Positions 22,035-33,590 of a stretch of 64,000 bases of DNA are shown here, in pieces. Position 1 is the first letter of the stretch. Each line of letters begins with the position of its first letter. This DNA is from Arachis hypogaea. Its lineage: Eukaryota > Streptophyta > Magnoliopsida > Fabales > Fabaceae. Under the pieces are notes generated by a model, which saw only the letters and a program-made list of their open reading frames with translations, did no database searches and had not been told where the DNA came from. Location of the stretch: the NCBI RefSeq assembly GCF_003086295.3, contig NC_092038.1:103137837-103201836 (forward strand), in the 5' to 3' direction. The translations under genes and the position numbers were made by a program.

Positions 22035-24035
22035 TTGAACAAGAGAATAGAGGTAGATCAAGCTAAGGTAGAGGTAATTGAAAAATTACCACCACCTGCT
22101 AATGTTAAGGCAATCAGAAGCTTTCTGGGGCATGCAGGATTCTATAGGAGGTTTATAAAGGATTTTTCAAAAATTTCCAAACCTCTAAGCAACCTGCTAG
22201 CTGCTGACACGCCATTTATCTTTGATAAAGAGTGTCTGCAGACATTTGAGACTCTGAAAGCTAAATTGGTCACAGCACCAATCATCTCTGCACCAAACTG
22301 GACATTGCCATTTGAACTAATGTGTGATGCTTGTGACCATGCCATTGGTGCAGTGTTGGGACAGAGGCATGACAAGCTTCTGCACGTCATTTACTATACC
22401 AGTCGTATTTTAAATGACACACAGAAGAATTACACAACTACAGAAAAAGAGCTGCTTGCAGTGGTTTACGCCATTGACAAATTCAGATCCTATTTAGTAG
22501 GATCAAAAGTGATTGTGTACACTGATCATGCTGCTCTTAAATATCTACTCACAAAGCAGGATTCAAAACCCAGACTTATAAGATGGGTGTTGCTTCTGCA
22601 AGAGTTTGATATAGAAATAAGAGACAGAAAAGGGACAGAGAATCAGGTAGCAGACCACCTGTCCCAAATAGAAGCAGTAGAAGGGGCGTCCCTCCCTCTT
22701 ACTGAGATCTCTGAAAACTTTCCGGATGAGCAACTCTTTGCCATCCAGGAAGTGCCATGGTTTGCAGACATTGCAAACTACAAGGCAGTGAGATTCATAC
22801 CCAAAGAATACAGTAGGCAGCAATCAAAGAAGCTGATCACAGATGCAAAGTATTATCTTTGGGATGAACCGTATCTCTTTAAGAGATGTGCAGACGGAGT
22901 AATCCATAGATGTGTGCCTAAAGAAGAAGCGCAGAAGATTCTATGGCATTGCCATGGATCCCAGTATGGAAGACATTTTGGAAGTGAGCGAACAGCCACA
23001 AGAGTCCTCCAATGTGGCTTCTACTGGCCTACTCTCTATAAAGATTCCCGAGTGTTTGTACTTAATTGTGACAGTTGCCAAAGATCTGGTAATCTGCCTC
23101 ACAGTTATGCCATGCCTCAACAAGGGATCTTGGAGATTGAGTTGTTTGATGTATGGGGTATTGACTTCATGGGACCTTTCCCACCATTATACTCAAATAC
23201 TTATATTCTGGTGGCAGTGGATTATGTATCCAAATGGGTGGAAGCTATTGCAACACCTACTAAGGACACTAAAACAGTGTTAAAATTCCTCCAGAAACAC
23301 ATCTTTAACAGATTTGGTACCCCTAGAGTATTAATCAGTGATGGGGGCACTCATTTCTGCAATAAACAGCTTTACTCTGCTTTGGTTCGTTATGGAGTTA
23401 GCCACAGGGTAGCCACTCCATATCATCCACAGACAAATGGGCAAGATGAAGTCTCTAACAGAGAACTTAAAAGAATCCTAGAACGGACTGTAATTAACCG
23501 TAGAAAGGATTGGGCAAGAAGCTTAGATGATGCTCTATGGGCATACAGAACAGCATTCAAGACCCCTATATGGACCTCTCCATACCAGCTTGTGTATGGA
23601 AAGGCATGTCACTTGCCAGTGGAACTGGAACATAAGACCTACTGGACAACCAGATTCCTAAACCTTGATGCCAAGTTAGCTGGAGAAAAACGATTGCTTC
23701 AGTTAAATGAGCTAGAGGAATTTAGACTCAATGCTTTCGAGAATGCAAAAATTTACAAAGAGAAAGCAAAAAGATGGCATGATAAGAAATTGTCATCCAG
23801 AGTCTTTGAGCCAGGGCAGAAAGTTCTGCTATTTAATTCTAGGCTCAAATTATTCCCCGGGAAATTAAAATCCCGGTGGAGAGGTCCATATGTAATTACA
23901 AGTGTATCACCATATGGATACGTAGAGCTTCAGGATAATGACTCTAACAAAAAGTTCATTGCTAATAGACAGAGAGTTAAACATTATCTTGAAAGCAATT
24001 TTGAGCAAGAATGCTCAAAACTGAGACTTAATTAA
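22035..24035 (+). pseudogene. Element B RNase H and integrase
   Basis: The open part is 666 codons, entered by the one-base shift from RT; it has no ATG of its own at the start. RNase H shows [38 protein letters not shown] and [11 protein letters not shown]. Integrase has an HHCC zinc region ([12 protein letters not shown] ... CDSCQR) and a DDE core: [15 protein letters not shown] and the Glu of QDEVSNREL. The C-terminal block [20 protein letters not shown] is typical of Athila integrases. No chromodomain is seen. This half is intact and is separated from RT only by the frameshift. Confidence 0.87.
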
Positions 24036-24053
24036 AGCTCAATAATAGTCCAA

Positions 24054-24097
24054 CTAACGACATTAAAGAAGCGCTTGCTGGGAGGCAACCCAGCCAT
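24054..24097 (+). ncRNA. Post-pol stem-loop of B (CTGGGAGGCAACCCAG)
   Basis: It lies 20 nt after the pol stop at 24035: GACATTAAAGAAGCGCTTG, then GCTGGG-AGGCAA-CCCAGC. The outer pair is C:G here but T:A in A, C and E, a compensatory change supporting an RNA stem. Confidence 0.6.
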
Positions 24098-24225
24098 TCA
24101 CAAAATTTAATTTTATTTGTTTTTGTTAATTAATTGATTTTTACAGGTATATGTCAAAGTATCTTCAAGGTAAAAAAGCAATTGATTGAATTCACAGAGT
24201 TACAGGGAAATTTGGAAGCTCACTG

Positions 24226-24556
24226 GCGTGAAAAATCCAGTAAGAAATGTTTTGGGCGTTGAACGCCCAAAAGAAGCATCCACTGGGCGTTCAACGCCAG
24301 TAAGGATAGCCATCTGGGCGTTCAACGCCAGAAAGGAGCATCTTCTGGGCGTTGAACGCTAGAAAGAAGCTCCTTCTGAGCGTTTAACGCCAGAATTACA
24401 GCATCCTGGGCCTTTAGAAAAACGCCCAGTGACAAAGGACTTCCTGGCGTTCAACGCCAAAAAGAAGCAACAGCTGGGCGTTGAACGCCCAGGAGAAGCA
24501 TCAATTGGGCGTTAAATGCCCAAAACATGCTGCAGTTGGGTGTTTAACGCCAGGAT
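24226..24556. repeat. GGCGTTnAACGCC palindrome array of element B
   Basis: About nine units (for example GGGCGTTGAACGCCC near 24254, GGGCGTTCAACGCC near 24286 and 24317) occur every 30-40 bp with AGAAGCATC-like linkers. It lies between pol and the env-like ORF, the same relative position as in C and E. The 24557-25030 spacer downstream is AT-rich and noncoding. Confidence 0.88.
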
Positions 24557-25027
24557 GGTGGGGATGAGGTAAAATTCGTTTTCCTTTACAAATTTTCTAA
24601 TTTTTTATGTTTCGAATCATGATTTCTTGCATAAACATGTTTCAAAATGTCATCCTTCAAATCAAAATAGTTTTCTAAGAACCCTAATTTCTAAAATCCC
24701 TTTTTCAAAAATAATATAGCTTCATACATAAACATAAACCTTTTTCCAATCCAATCCAACTCTTTTTACAATTTCTTTTCAAACTTAATTATCTTTTAAA
24801 ATCTTTTTCAAATTATAAATTTCAAATTATCTTTAAATATCATTCATATCTTTTTAAATTATATCCTTTTCTTGTCATATTTATCTTTTATAAATCATAT
24901 CTTTTATCTTATATCTTTTTCTTATTTTCGAAAACTCACCCCCCTCCCTTTATATCCACTTTCGGCGCCCCTCTTATCATCCATCATTCCACACCTGCTC
25001 TCCTTCTATCCCTCTTCTCTCTTTTCT

Positions 25028-25063
25028 TTTGCTTGAGGACAAGCAAACCTCTAAGTTTGGTGT
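25028..25063 (+). promoter_or_regulatory. Hairpin plus AAGTTTGGTGT module before the B env-like ORF
   Basis: TTTGCTTGAGGACAAGCAAA forms an 8-bp stem with an AGGA loop, followed by CTAAGTTTGGTGT, 40 bp before the ATG at 25102. The same module lies at the 3' LTR border (27264-27298). A start at the earlier TTG (25033) would fall in the hairpin and is rejected. Confidence 0.65.
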
Positions 25064-25101
25064 GCTTATCCGTGATCACAAAAAACATACTCACTTTGAT
25101 C

Positions 25102-26049
25102 ATGGCCCCTAAAGGAAAACAACCCAACCCAAGAGGTAAGAAAGAGAATATTCCAAAGCCACTTTGGAATCAAGGGAAGTTCTTAACTAAAGAACATTCA
25201 GACCATTACTACAAAATAATGAGTCTAAGATCAGTGATCCCGGAAGTCAAGTTCGATCTGAAAGAAGATGAATATCCGGAGATCCAAGAACAAATTCGAA
25301 ACAGGAATTGGGAAATCCTAGCTAATCCTGAAACAAAAGTGGGAAGGAATATGGTTCAGGAGTTCTATGCAAATCTATGGCAGACAGACAGGCAAAGAAT
25401 AATTGGAGCTGCCCTCTATGATCATCGGACCTTAGTCAGAGGAAAGATTGTTCACACCCATCCTGACAAAATCAGGGAGATCTTTAAGTTTCCTCAACTG
25501 AAGGATGACCCCGACTCCTTTAATAGGAGAATGATGAGGGTAAACAAAGGCCTGGACAAGATTCTAGAGGATATATGCATCCCTGAAGCCAGGTGGACCA
25601 CCAGCACAACTGGCATCCGAAATCAACTCAAAAGAGAAGATCTCAAACCAGCTGCCAGAGGCTGGCTGGATTTCATTGGGCGTTCTATATTACCCACCAG
25701 CAACCGTTCTGAAGTTACTGTTAAAAGAGCAGTGATGATTCACTGCATCATGTTGGGAAAAGAAGTAGAAGTCCATCAACTGATCTCGTGTGAACTATAC
25801 AAAATAGCAAACAAGAATCCCAAGGATGCCAGATTGGCCTATCCAAGTTTAATTTCTATGCTCTGCAGAGATGCCGGAGTGAATATGGGAATAACAGAGT
25901 ATATTTCAGTTGAAAGGCCAATCACTAAAATATCAATGGAAAGACAACAGCTGCAGGATGATCCAATCAAGAGGAGAGCACAAGAAGTCCTCCCAGAACT
26001 TCCTCAATTCGAATATTGGGAACATCTTGAAGCATCTATTTCCAAATAG
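25102..26049 (+). CDS. Env-like / plant transposon-protein ORF of element B
   Basis: The open frame has 315 residues, starting MAPKGKQPNPRGKK. It shares with the C ORF the run VIPEVKFDLKEDEYPEI, the NMVQEFYANLW block (about residues 84-95) and ARGWLDFIGRSILPTSNRSE (about 191-210), with a later HCIMLGKEVEVHQLIS. It is shorter than C (374) because it stops at TAG 26047-26049; the following 26050-26200 still reads as a related coiled-coil tail in the same frame with stops, so it is probably C-terminally truncated. I recognise no signal peptide or transmembrane helix. The position after pol is the Athila env-like position; its function is unknown. Confidence 0.8.
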   Translation: MAPKGKQPNPRGKKENIPKPLWNQGKFLTKEHSDHYYKIMSLRSVIPEVKFDLKEDEYPEIQEQIRNRNWEILANPETKVGRNMVQEFYANLWQTDRQRIIGAALYDHRTLVRGKIVHTHPDKIREIFKFPQLKDDPDSFNRRMMRVNKGLDKILEDICIPEARWTTSTTGIRNQLKREDLKPAARGWLDFIGRSILPTSNRSEVTVKRAVMIHCIMLGKEVEVHQLISCELYKIANKNPKDARLAYPSLISMLCRDAGVNMGITEYISVERPITKISMERQQLQDDPIKRRAQEVLPELPQFEYWEHLEASISK

Positions 26050-27263
26050 CAAGAAGCTATGAACCAAATAAAGGAAGAACAGAACAATTAAAGTAGCATG
26101 CTTTGCAAACTGCTTAAGGAACAAGAAGAGCAAGGGCATGATTTAAGGGAGCTGAAGCGCCAGAAATTAATCCTTGAAGGACCAAGCAACCCACAGATCA
26201 AAGGAACATCCACTTCCCAAAACACAGGTTGTTGAGTTCTAATTTTAGCTTTAGCTCTGTGATAGTGTTATTTTAGAAATTTACCTTAGAAGTTATACAG
26301 TAGTAGTAGTAGTAATTAGCATATCTATTCTGGTTTTATTTCCAATTAAGTTATAATTTATTTTTCTCATCATCATCAGACATGAATAAAATAGTAGATT
26401 TTTAGAATAAAGGAGTAATTTATATTTTTTGAGTTCTTAATAATAAAAATTATAATTAATTATATGTGGTGGTAATACTTTTTGTTCTCTGAATGAATGC
26501 TCGAACAGTGCATATTTTATCCTGAATTTTACGAATGTTGGCTCCTGAAAGAATGAGGAACACGAAAAATATTATTGATGATCTAAAAAATCATGAATTT
26601 GATTCTTGAAGCAAGAAAAAGCAGTAAAAAAAAACACTTGTACAAGAAATCATTGGATCAAGAAAAAGAAAAAGCCAATAGCCCTTAAAACCAAAAGGCA
26701 AGGGTGAAAAGGATCCAAGGCTTTGAGCATCAGTGGATAGGAGGGCCCAAGGAAGTAATTCCAGGCCTAAGCGGCTAAATCAAGCTGTCCCTAACCATGT
26801 GCTTGTGGCATGCAGGTCCAAGTGAAAAGCTTGAGACTGAGTGGTTAAAGTCGTGATCCAAAGCAAAAAGAGTGTGCTTAAGAGCTCTGGACACCTCTAG
26901 CTGGGGACTTTAGCAAAGCTGAGTCACAATCTGAAAAGGTTCACCTAGTCATGTGTCTGTGGCATTTATGTATCCAGTGGTAATACTGGAAAACAAAGTG
27001 CTTAGGGCCACGGCCAAGACTCATAAAGTAACTGTGTTCAAGAATCAACATATTAAACTAGGAGAATCAATAATACTATCTGAATTCTGAGTTCCTATGG
27101 ATGCCAACCATTCTGAATTTCAAGTGATAAGGTGAGATGCCAACACTATTCAGAAGAAAAAAGCTACAAGCCCCGCTCATCTAATAAGAATCTGAGCTTC
27201 ACTTAAAACTCTGAGATATTATTGCTTCTTAATTTCTTTTCATCCTATTTTATTTATCTAGCT
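26050..27263 (+). other. B 3' untranslated region
   Basis: It begins with the decayed tail of the env-like ORF (to about 26240), then AT-rich sequence with no frame. The part about 26480-27240 is a reverse-complement relative of the C spacer 4760-5500 (shared words such as AGCACTCTGTCTTCCAG in C against the matching text near 26990). Confidence 0.65.
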
Positions 27264-27298
27264 GCTTGAGGACAAGCAATAGTTTAAGTTTGGTGTTG
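27264..27298 (+). promoter_or_regulatory. 3' LTR border module of B: hairpin plus PPT-position AAGTTTGGTGTTG
   Basis: TGCTTGAGGACAAGCA (loop AGGA) is followed by AGTTTAAGTTTGGTGTTG immediately before the LTR at 27299. Plus-strand DNA synthesis must start at this border. Confidence 0.7.
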
Positions 27299-28820
27299 TG
27301 ATGAGCGGATATTTTATACGCTTTTTGGGGGTAATTTCATGTAGATTTTAGCATGTTTTAATTAGTTTTTAGTATAATAGTATTAGTTTTTAGGCAAAAA
27401 TCATATTTCTGGACTTTACTATGAGTTTGTGTATTTTTCTGTGATTTTAGGTATTTTCTGGCTGAAATTGAGGGAGCTGAGCAAAAATCTGAGTTAGGCT
27501 GAAAAAGGACTGCTGATGCTGTTGGATTCTAACCTCTCTGCACTCGAAATGAATTTTCTAGAGCTACAAGAGTCCAATTAGCGCGCTCTCAATGGCGTTG
27601 GAAAGTAGACATCCAGGGCTTTCCAGCAATATATAATAGTCCATACTTTGCGCGAAGATAGATGACGTAAACTGGCGTTTAACGCTAGTATCATGCTGCT
27701 GTCTGGCGTCCAGCGCTAGAAACAGGTTACAAGTTGGAGTTCAACGCCGAAAACACGTCACAACCTGGCGTTCAACTCCAGAAACAGCCCAAGCACGTGA
27801 GTAGCTTAAGTCTCAGCCCCAGCACACACCAAGTGGGCCCCAGTAGTGGATTTCTGCACTATCTATCATAGTTTACTCATTTTCTGTAAACCTAGGTTAT
27901 TAGTTTACTATTTAAACAACTTTTAGAGACTTATTTTGCACCTCATGACATTTTCAGATCTGAATTTTATACAGTTTGACAGCATGAGTCTCTAAACTCC
28001 ATTGTTGGGGGTGAGGAGCTCTGCAGCGTCTCAATGAATTAATGCAATTGTTTCTATTTCATTCAAACGTGTGTGTGTTCCTATCTAAGATGTTCATTCA
28101 CGCTTAATTGTGAAGGAGGTGATGATCCATGACACTCATCACCTTCCTCAATCCATGAACGTGTGCCTGACAAACACCTTCATTCTACATCAGATTGAAT
28201 GAGCATCTCTTAGCTTCCTTAATCAGAATCTTCGTGGTATAAGCTAGAACTGATGGCGGCCACTCTTGAGGATCCGGAAAGTCTAAACCTTATCTGTGGT
28301 ATTCCGAGTAGGATTCAAGGATTGAATGCCTGTGACGAGCTTCAAACTCGCGATTGCTGGGCGTGATGACAAACGCAAAAGGATCAATGGATCCTATTTA
28401 ATATGATCGAGAACCAACAGCTGATTAGCCGTGCTGTGACAGAGCATCTGGACCGTTTTCACTGAGAGGATGGGAAGTAGCCACTGACGATGGTGACACC
28501 CTACATACAGCTTGCCATTGATGGAACTTTACAAACAATTGAGTTGAATATTACATTGCAGAAATTCAGAGGACAAAGCATCTCCAAAACTCCAACATAT
28601 TCTCCATTAATAAAGTAACAATTCCTTATTCCAAACACTTTTACTTCTTACAATTAAATCCAAATAACCTTATTGGCATCCTAACTAAAATTAATAAAAT
28701 AAACATAGCTTGCTTCAAACCAATAATCTCCGTGGGATCGACCCTTACTCGCGTAAGGTATTACTTGGACGACCCAGTGCACTTGCTGGTTAGTTGTACG
28801 GATTGCAAATTCGTGCACCA
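27299..28820 (+). repeat. Element B 3' LTR
   Basis: This 1,522-bp uninterrupted copy of the 5' LTR has U3 palindromes near 27668-27785 and ends GTGCACCA against the ACAAC duplication. It shares its first ten bases TGATGAGCGG with the C, E and G LTRs read in their own sense. Confidence 0.94.
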
Positions 28821-28825
28821 ACAAC

Positions 28826-29048
28826 CAATCAAAGTATCTCCAAATTCACAAGGTTTATAATTCATTAAAATTCAATTAATTTTAGCTCAAACCCCATGAT
28901 TTAGCATTAATTTAATGGTGGTTGTTTGATTTAAAGAAGTCATGCATTTTCATTCCAAATTACTTACTTAGGATGCAAGAAAGTGTATAAAGACTAGTAA
29001 AACAAGTGAAATTAGCTTGAAAAATGGGTATATGATGACTTGTCATCA
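28826..29048 (-). repeat. Element A 3' LTR (left), inner part
   Basis: This continues the A LTR after B and matches 38188-38410. It ends with the 16-bp palindrome TGATGACTTGTCATCA, which is the LTR start on the minus strand. Confidence 0.92.
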
Positions 29049-29085
29049 CAACACCAAACTTAAATCTTGCTTGTTCCCAAGCAAG
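29049..29085 (-). promoter_or_regulatory. 3' LTR border module of A: hairpin plus AAGTTTGGTGTTG
   Basis: The minus strand has CTTGCTTGGGAACAAGCAAG (8-bp stem, GGAA loop, 29066-29085) and then ATTTAAGTTTGGTGTTG against the LTR. Arms and loop differ from B and C but keep pairing. Confidence 0.7.
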
Positions 29086-29090
29086 CATCA

Positions 29091-30560
29091 AAATTAAGAG
29101 GAAATGAAATGAAAGAGAAGAGCAAACATATCCTTATTAGGCATATAGCAGAACTTGATTCATGGAGTTTCATGTAGACCAATAGTAGTTCATTTATTAC
29201 TTGCTGTCATAACAAACAATGTCTCCTAAAGGGTTCACCAAGGTTGCTGCTATAATTCCTTGCCTTTTATTTATTTCCCTTGTTAGCTTTTTCTTCTTTC
29301 TTTTGCATTAGAGCTTATTATTTATTGAAGGCTTGGTGGCAAATGTTGCAGCAGCCTTTGGCTTTATTTTTGGCTCAACATTTCTTCACCACAGACACAT
29401 GGCTCACCATTTCCTCATAGGATCATTGATGCCCAGCATCTCTTTGGATAACTAAATGCTTTGTAACTAGGATGCTCTTTATTGTGGACTTTCAATTGGC
29501 CATCCCAAATCAGTTGATCTAAGTGGTCAGGTTTTAAAATACCCCTTAGAATCTACTTGTCCAAGCATATCCTAGTTACAAGAACACCACAGGCATGTGT
29601 CCTAGGGTCTAAGCTATTGGTGCCTAGCCTTATTCTTTGTTTCTTTGCCAGTCTTTGGCTTTTTGTTCTTCTTTTTCTTTTGGTTTTGCTTTATTTTCAA
29701 GGGACTTTTATTAATTGAAGGCTCATAGCAGCAAACTAGCTTAAGCTTCAAGTAACATGTCATTATGCAGCAATTATTTTATGAGCTAACAATTGAATCA
29801 AACACATACCATCACTAACGTCCATTCTATCTTATGCAACATTAGATATTTACTCTCTAATTCAAACATTTCTCTTTTATTTAAGCATATGGGAAACAAA
29901 ACAAAATTTAAAGCTAAGTGATGGATGACAAGCATTATGCAGATCAGCATACTTAACAAATAATTCCACTTGCAACTAGGTAAACACTTTAGCAAGATAT
30001 ATAAGGGTTCCCAGATTCAAAACAATTTACAGCAGCAATGATTAAGTTTAGATACAACCTTTGAAGTTGCAACCCTTTGATTCTTCTTTCTGCTGTGTTC
30101 TCTTTGAGTTAAGATGCACAATATCTTCAATGGTTGACCAATGTCCTGCATAGTTCTCAAAGGTTGCTTGCTTCTCAAGCCTTTGTGCAATTGGTTAGTC
30201 TAAAAATGATTATGGCTTTTTGAACTTGCTTTGGTGTGTGAACACCAAACTTAGTTCTTTGCCACTATTTTTCATGCATCAACTTAACCATATGTGAAAT
30301 CTTGTTCTTGCTAAAAGTGATGGAACTAAAAACTAAAAAAAAAATTAACCAGATGGTTGAATGAATTGTCTAGTTGCTTGGAGCTAGCATTCTGTATAAG
30401 GTGAGAATGTGCTTTTAGTTAAATTTTGGTGGAACACCAAACTTAAAATCATTCATTCTCCCTTAACTTGTTTCGGTGTGAAACACCAAACTTAGCTCCT
30501 TGCTTTACAGACCAATTATTCGACCTTCTTATTGAAATAAGCTAGAAAAAGGAAACTACC
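29091..30560 (-). other. A 3' region between integrase and LTR
   Basis: No env-like ORF is detectable. The region holds ACACCAAACTTA words near 30242, 30433 and 30484 and T-rich DNA. The frame at 29798-29995 has no recognisable domain. Either A lacked an env-like gene or it has been lost. Confidence 0.6.
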
Positions 30561-30565
30561 TCAGG

Positions 30566-30611
30566 TTGGGTTGCCTCCCAACAAGCGCTTCTTTATTGTC
30601 ATTAGCTTGAC
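30566..30611 (-). ncRNA. Post-pol stem-loop TTGGGAGGCAACCCAA of A
   Basis: It begins 17 nt beyond the integrase stop at 30628 and is nearly identical to the C copy at 11503 even though the pol genes have diverged. Confidence 0.55.
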
Positions 30612-30627
30612 ATCCTTCATTTTTGCT

Positions 30628-32085
30628 TCAAGAAGGCTGTAGGATCTGAACTTCTTTTTCCTTGTCCCATTGTCCTCCTAGGTACAGTTTTGCTCTGTGA
30701 CCATTTGCTGTGAATCGACTCTTTGTTGCTTCGTCTAGCAATTCAATACTCCCATAAGGAAAAACCTTAGTTACCAGATATGGACCAGTCCACTTAGATT
30801 TAAGCTTGCCAGGGAACAGCTTGAGTCGTGAGTTGTACAAGAGTACTTGTTGCCCAGGTTTGAATTCTTTCTTCAAGATCTTCCTGTCATACCACCTTTT
30901 GGCTTTTTCCTTGTATATCTTGGCATTTTCATAGGCTTCTAACCTAAATTCATCTAGCTCATTTAGCTGCAACAACGTTTTCTCCCCTGCTGCTTTAGAG
31001 TCAAGGTTTAGCAGTTTAGTAGCCCAAAAGGCTTTGTGTTCAAGCTCTACAGGGAGGTGACAAGATTTGCCATATAATAGCTGAAAGGGGGACTTCCCAA
31101 TGGGAGTTTTGAAAGCTGTCCTATATGCCCAGAGTGCATCTTCCAACTTCCTAGCCCAATCCTTTCTTGTGCTTCCTACTGTCTTTTCTAGGATCTTCTT
31201 CAATTCTCTGTTTGCTAGTTCAGCTTGCCCATTAGTCTGAGGGTGGTATGGTGTGGCTACTTTATGAATAACTCCATATTTATGAAGTAGTTTCTCTATT
31301 TGTTTGTTACAAAAATGACCACCACCATCACTAATAAGACCTTTGGGTACTCCATATCTAGTGAAAATGTGCTTCTTAAGGAATTGAAGGACAATTTGTG
31401 CATCACAGGTAGTTGTAGCTATGGCTTCCACCCATTTTGAGACATACTCCACTGCTACCATGATATATCTGAAAGAATAGGAAGGGGGAAAGGGTCCCAT
31501 GAAGTCAATGCCCCATAGATCAAATAATTCTAATTCCAAAATGAAATTCTGTGGCACCTCATTCCTTCTTGTCTATCCTCCTACTCTCTGGCATTCATTA
31601 CATTGGTGAACAAACTCTCTGGTATCTTTGAAGATAGTTGGCCAATAGAAGCCACTCTGCAGTATCTTTGCAGCTGTTCTTTCTGGACCAAAGTGTCCAC
31701 CATAAGCTGAACCATGGCAATGCCACAATATATCCCTTATTTCACTCTCAGGGACACACCTTCTAATCACTCCATCAGAACATCTCTTGAACAGGAAGGG
31801 TTCATCCCACAAGAATTTCCTTGCTTCATTGATTAACTTCTTCACTTGTTGCTTAGAAAACTCTTGAGGTATCTTCCTCCCCACTTTGTAGTTTGCTATG
31901 TCAGCAAACCAAGGTGCTTGCTGGATCTGCAAAAGGTGTTCATCCGGAAAGCTTTCATTCACGGGTTGGGAGGCTTTTTGATTTGTTTCTTGTGGTAGCC
32001 TCGACAAATGATCAGCAACTCGGTTTTCAGTGCCCTTCCTGTCCTTTACTTCAATGTCAAATTCTCTTGTAGGAGCAATATCCAC
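30628..32085 (-). pseudogene. Element A integrase, with end of RNase H
   Basis: The first frame (32085-31573) starts inside RNase H ([20 protein letters not shown]) after a frameshift and then gives the integrase zinc region HCHGSAYGGHFG ... CNECQRVGG. One stop at about 31570 separates it from 31557-30628, which has [15 protein letters not shown], the Glu of QAELANREL and the C-terminal [12 protein letters not shown] block as [20 protein letters not shown]. The DDE residues are therefore all present but the reading frame is not continuous. Confidence 0.85.
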
Positions 32086-33557
32086 CTGATAAGTCTTGGT
32101 TTGGCATCCTGCTTTGACATTAAATACTTAAGGGCAGCATGGTCAGTATAAACCACAATTTTGGATCCTATCAAATATGATCTAAACTTATCAAATGCAT
32201 AAACTACAGCTAGTAATTCCTTCTCTGTTGTGGTGTAATTTTTTTGAGTCTCATTCAACACCTTACTTGCATAATATATGACATGATGCAAGTTTCCCTT
32301 CTTTTGTCCAAGCACAGCACCAATTGCAATATCACTTGCATCACACATGAGTTCAAAAGGTAGTTCCCAATCCGGGGGTGTGATGATTGGTGCTGTTGTG
32401 AGTCTGTTTCTTAAAGTTTCAAAGGCATGCTGGCAGTTTTCATCAAAAACAAAAGGATTATCAATCATTAACAGATTACTCAAAGGTTTGGCTATTTTAG
32501 AAAAATCCTTGATAAACCTTCTATAAAATCCTGCATGCCCCAAGAAACTTCTAACAGATTTTACATTAGTTGGTGGAGGAAGCTTCTCTATGATCTCCAC
32601 CTTTGCCTTGTCAACCTCTATCCCTTTTCTTGAAACTTTGTGACCAAGAACGATCCCCTTGGGTACCATGAAATGACACTTCTCCCAATTCAAAACCAAA
32701 TTGGTTTCTTGGCATCATTTCAAGACAAGAGTTAGACGTTTTAGGCAAGCATTAAAATTGTCACCAAAAACAGAAAAGTCATCCATGAAAACCTCTAAAA
32801 ACTTTTCGACCATATCTAAAAAAATGGAGAGCATACACCTCTGAAAGGTGGCTGGGGCATTGCATAGCCCAAACGGCATCCTTCTATAGGCGAAAACTCC
32901 AAATGGACATGTGAATGAAGTCTTCTCTTGGTCCTTTGGATCTACCACTATCTGATTATACCCAAAATAGCCGTCCAGAAAGCAATAGTAAGCATGACCG
33001 GCCAATCTTTCAAGCATTTGGTCAATGAAAGGAAGTGGGAAATGATCTTTGCGTGTGGCATCATTCAGCCTCCTATAGTCAATACACATCTTCCATCCTG
33101 TCACAGTTCTTGTGGGAATGAGTTCATTTTTCTCATTAACAATGACTGTCATCCCACCCTTCTTTGGTACCACTTGAACAGGGCTTATCCATGAGCTATC
33201 AGAGATAGGATAGATTATCCCTGCATTCCATAACTTCATTACTTCCTTCTGGACAACTTCCTTCATTCTGGGATTTAGCCTTCTCTGAGGTTGAACCACT
33301 TGTTTGGAATTATCCTCCAAGAGAATTTTATGCATACACACTGCAGGGCTGATGCCTTTCAGGTCATCAATGGTCCATCCTAAAGCATCCTTGTGAGCTC
33401 TGAGTACATCAAGAAGTTCTCCTTCTTCTTTTTTTGTCAGGGATGAATTGATGATTACTGGAAAACTTTCTGATGTGCCAAGGAATGCATATTTGAGATG
33501 GGTGGGTAATGGCTTCAGTTCTTGTTTTTGTACTTCTTCCTTCTTGCTTGGTTTCAC
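32046..33557 (-). pseudogene. Element A reverse transcriptase and RNase H
   Basis: RT (33557-32715) contains CIDYRRLNDATRKDHFPLPF, FGLCNAPATFQRCM and the catalytic FMDDFSVFG. A single TGA near 32712 interrupts it in the thumb, where relatives read KRCQETN. RNase H follows in the same frame (32699-32046) with [18 protein letters not shown] and [11 protein letters not shown], and ends after a small frameshift near 32060. Only these two lesions separate a complete pol domain order. Confidence 0.85.
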
Positions 33558-33590
33558 CTCCTTGTCAATAGAGATTTCAGCTGCTTGTTC

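Larger units (their letters stand above)
2282..28820 (+). mobile_element. Element B: Athila-type Ty3/gypsy retrotransposon with env-like ORF, split by C
   Basis: It starts TGATGAGCGG and ends GTGCACCA, flanked by ACAAC at 2277-2281 and 28821-28825. Comparison with the uninterrupted A LTR at 38187 confirms the target site. The 5' LTR is 2282-3064 plus 17235-17974 (1,523 bp) and the 3' LTR is 27299-28820 (1,522 bp); a hand tally finds about 3% difference. Order on the plus strand: PBS 17981, leader, broken gag 19019, protease-RT 20083, RNase H-integrase to 24035, palindrome array 24226, env-like ORF 25102, 3' hairpin/PPT 27264. It is the most complete autonomous-type element here. Confidence 0.94.
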
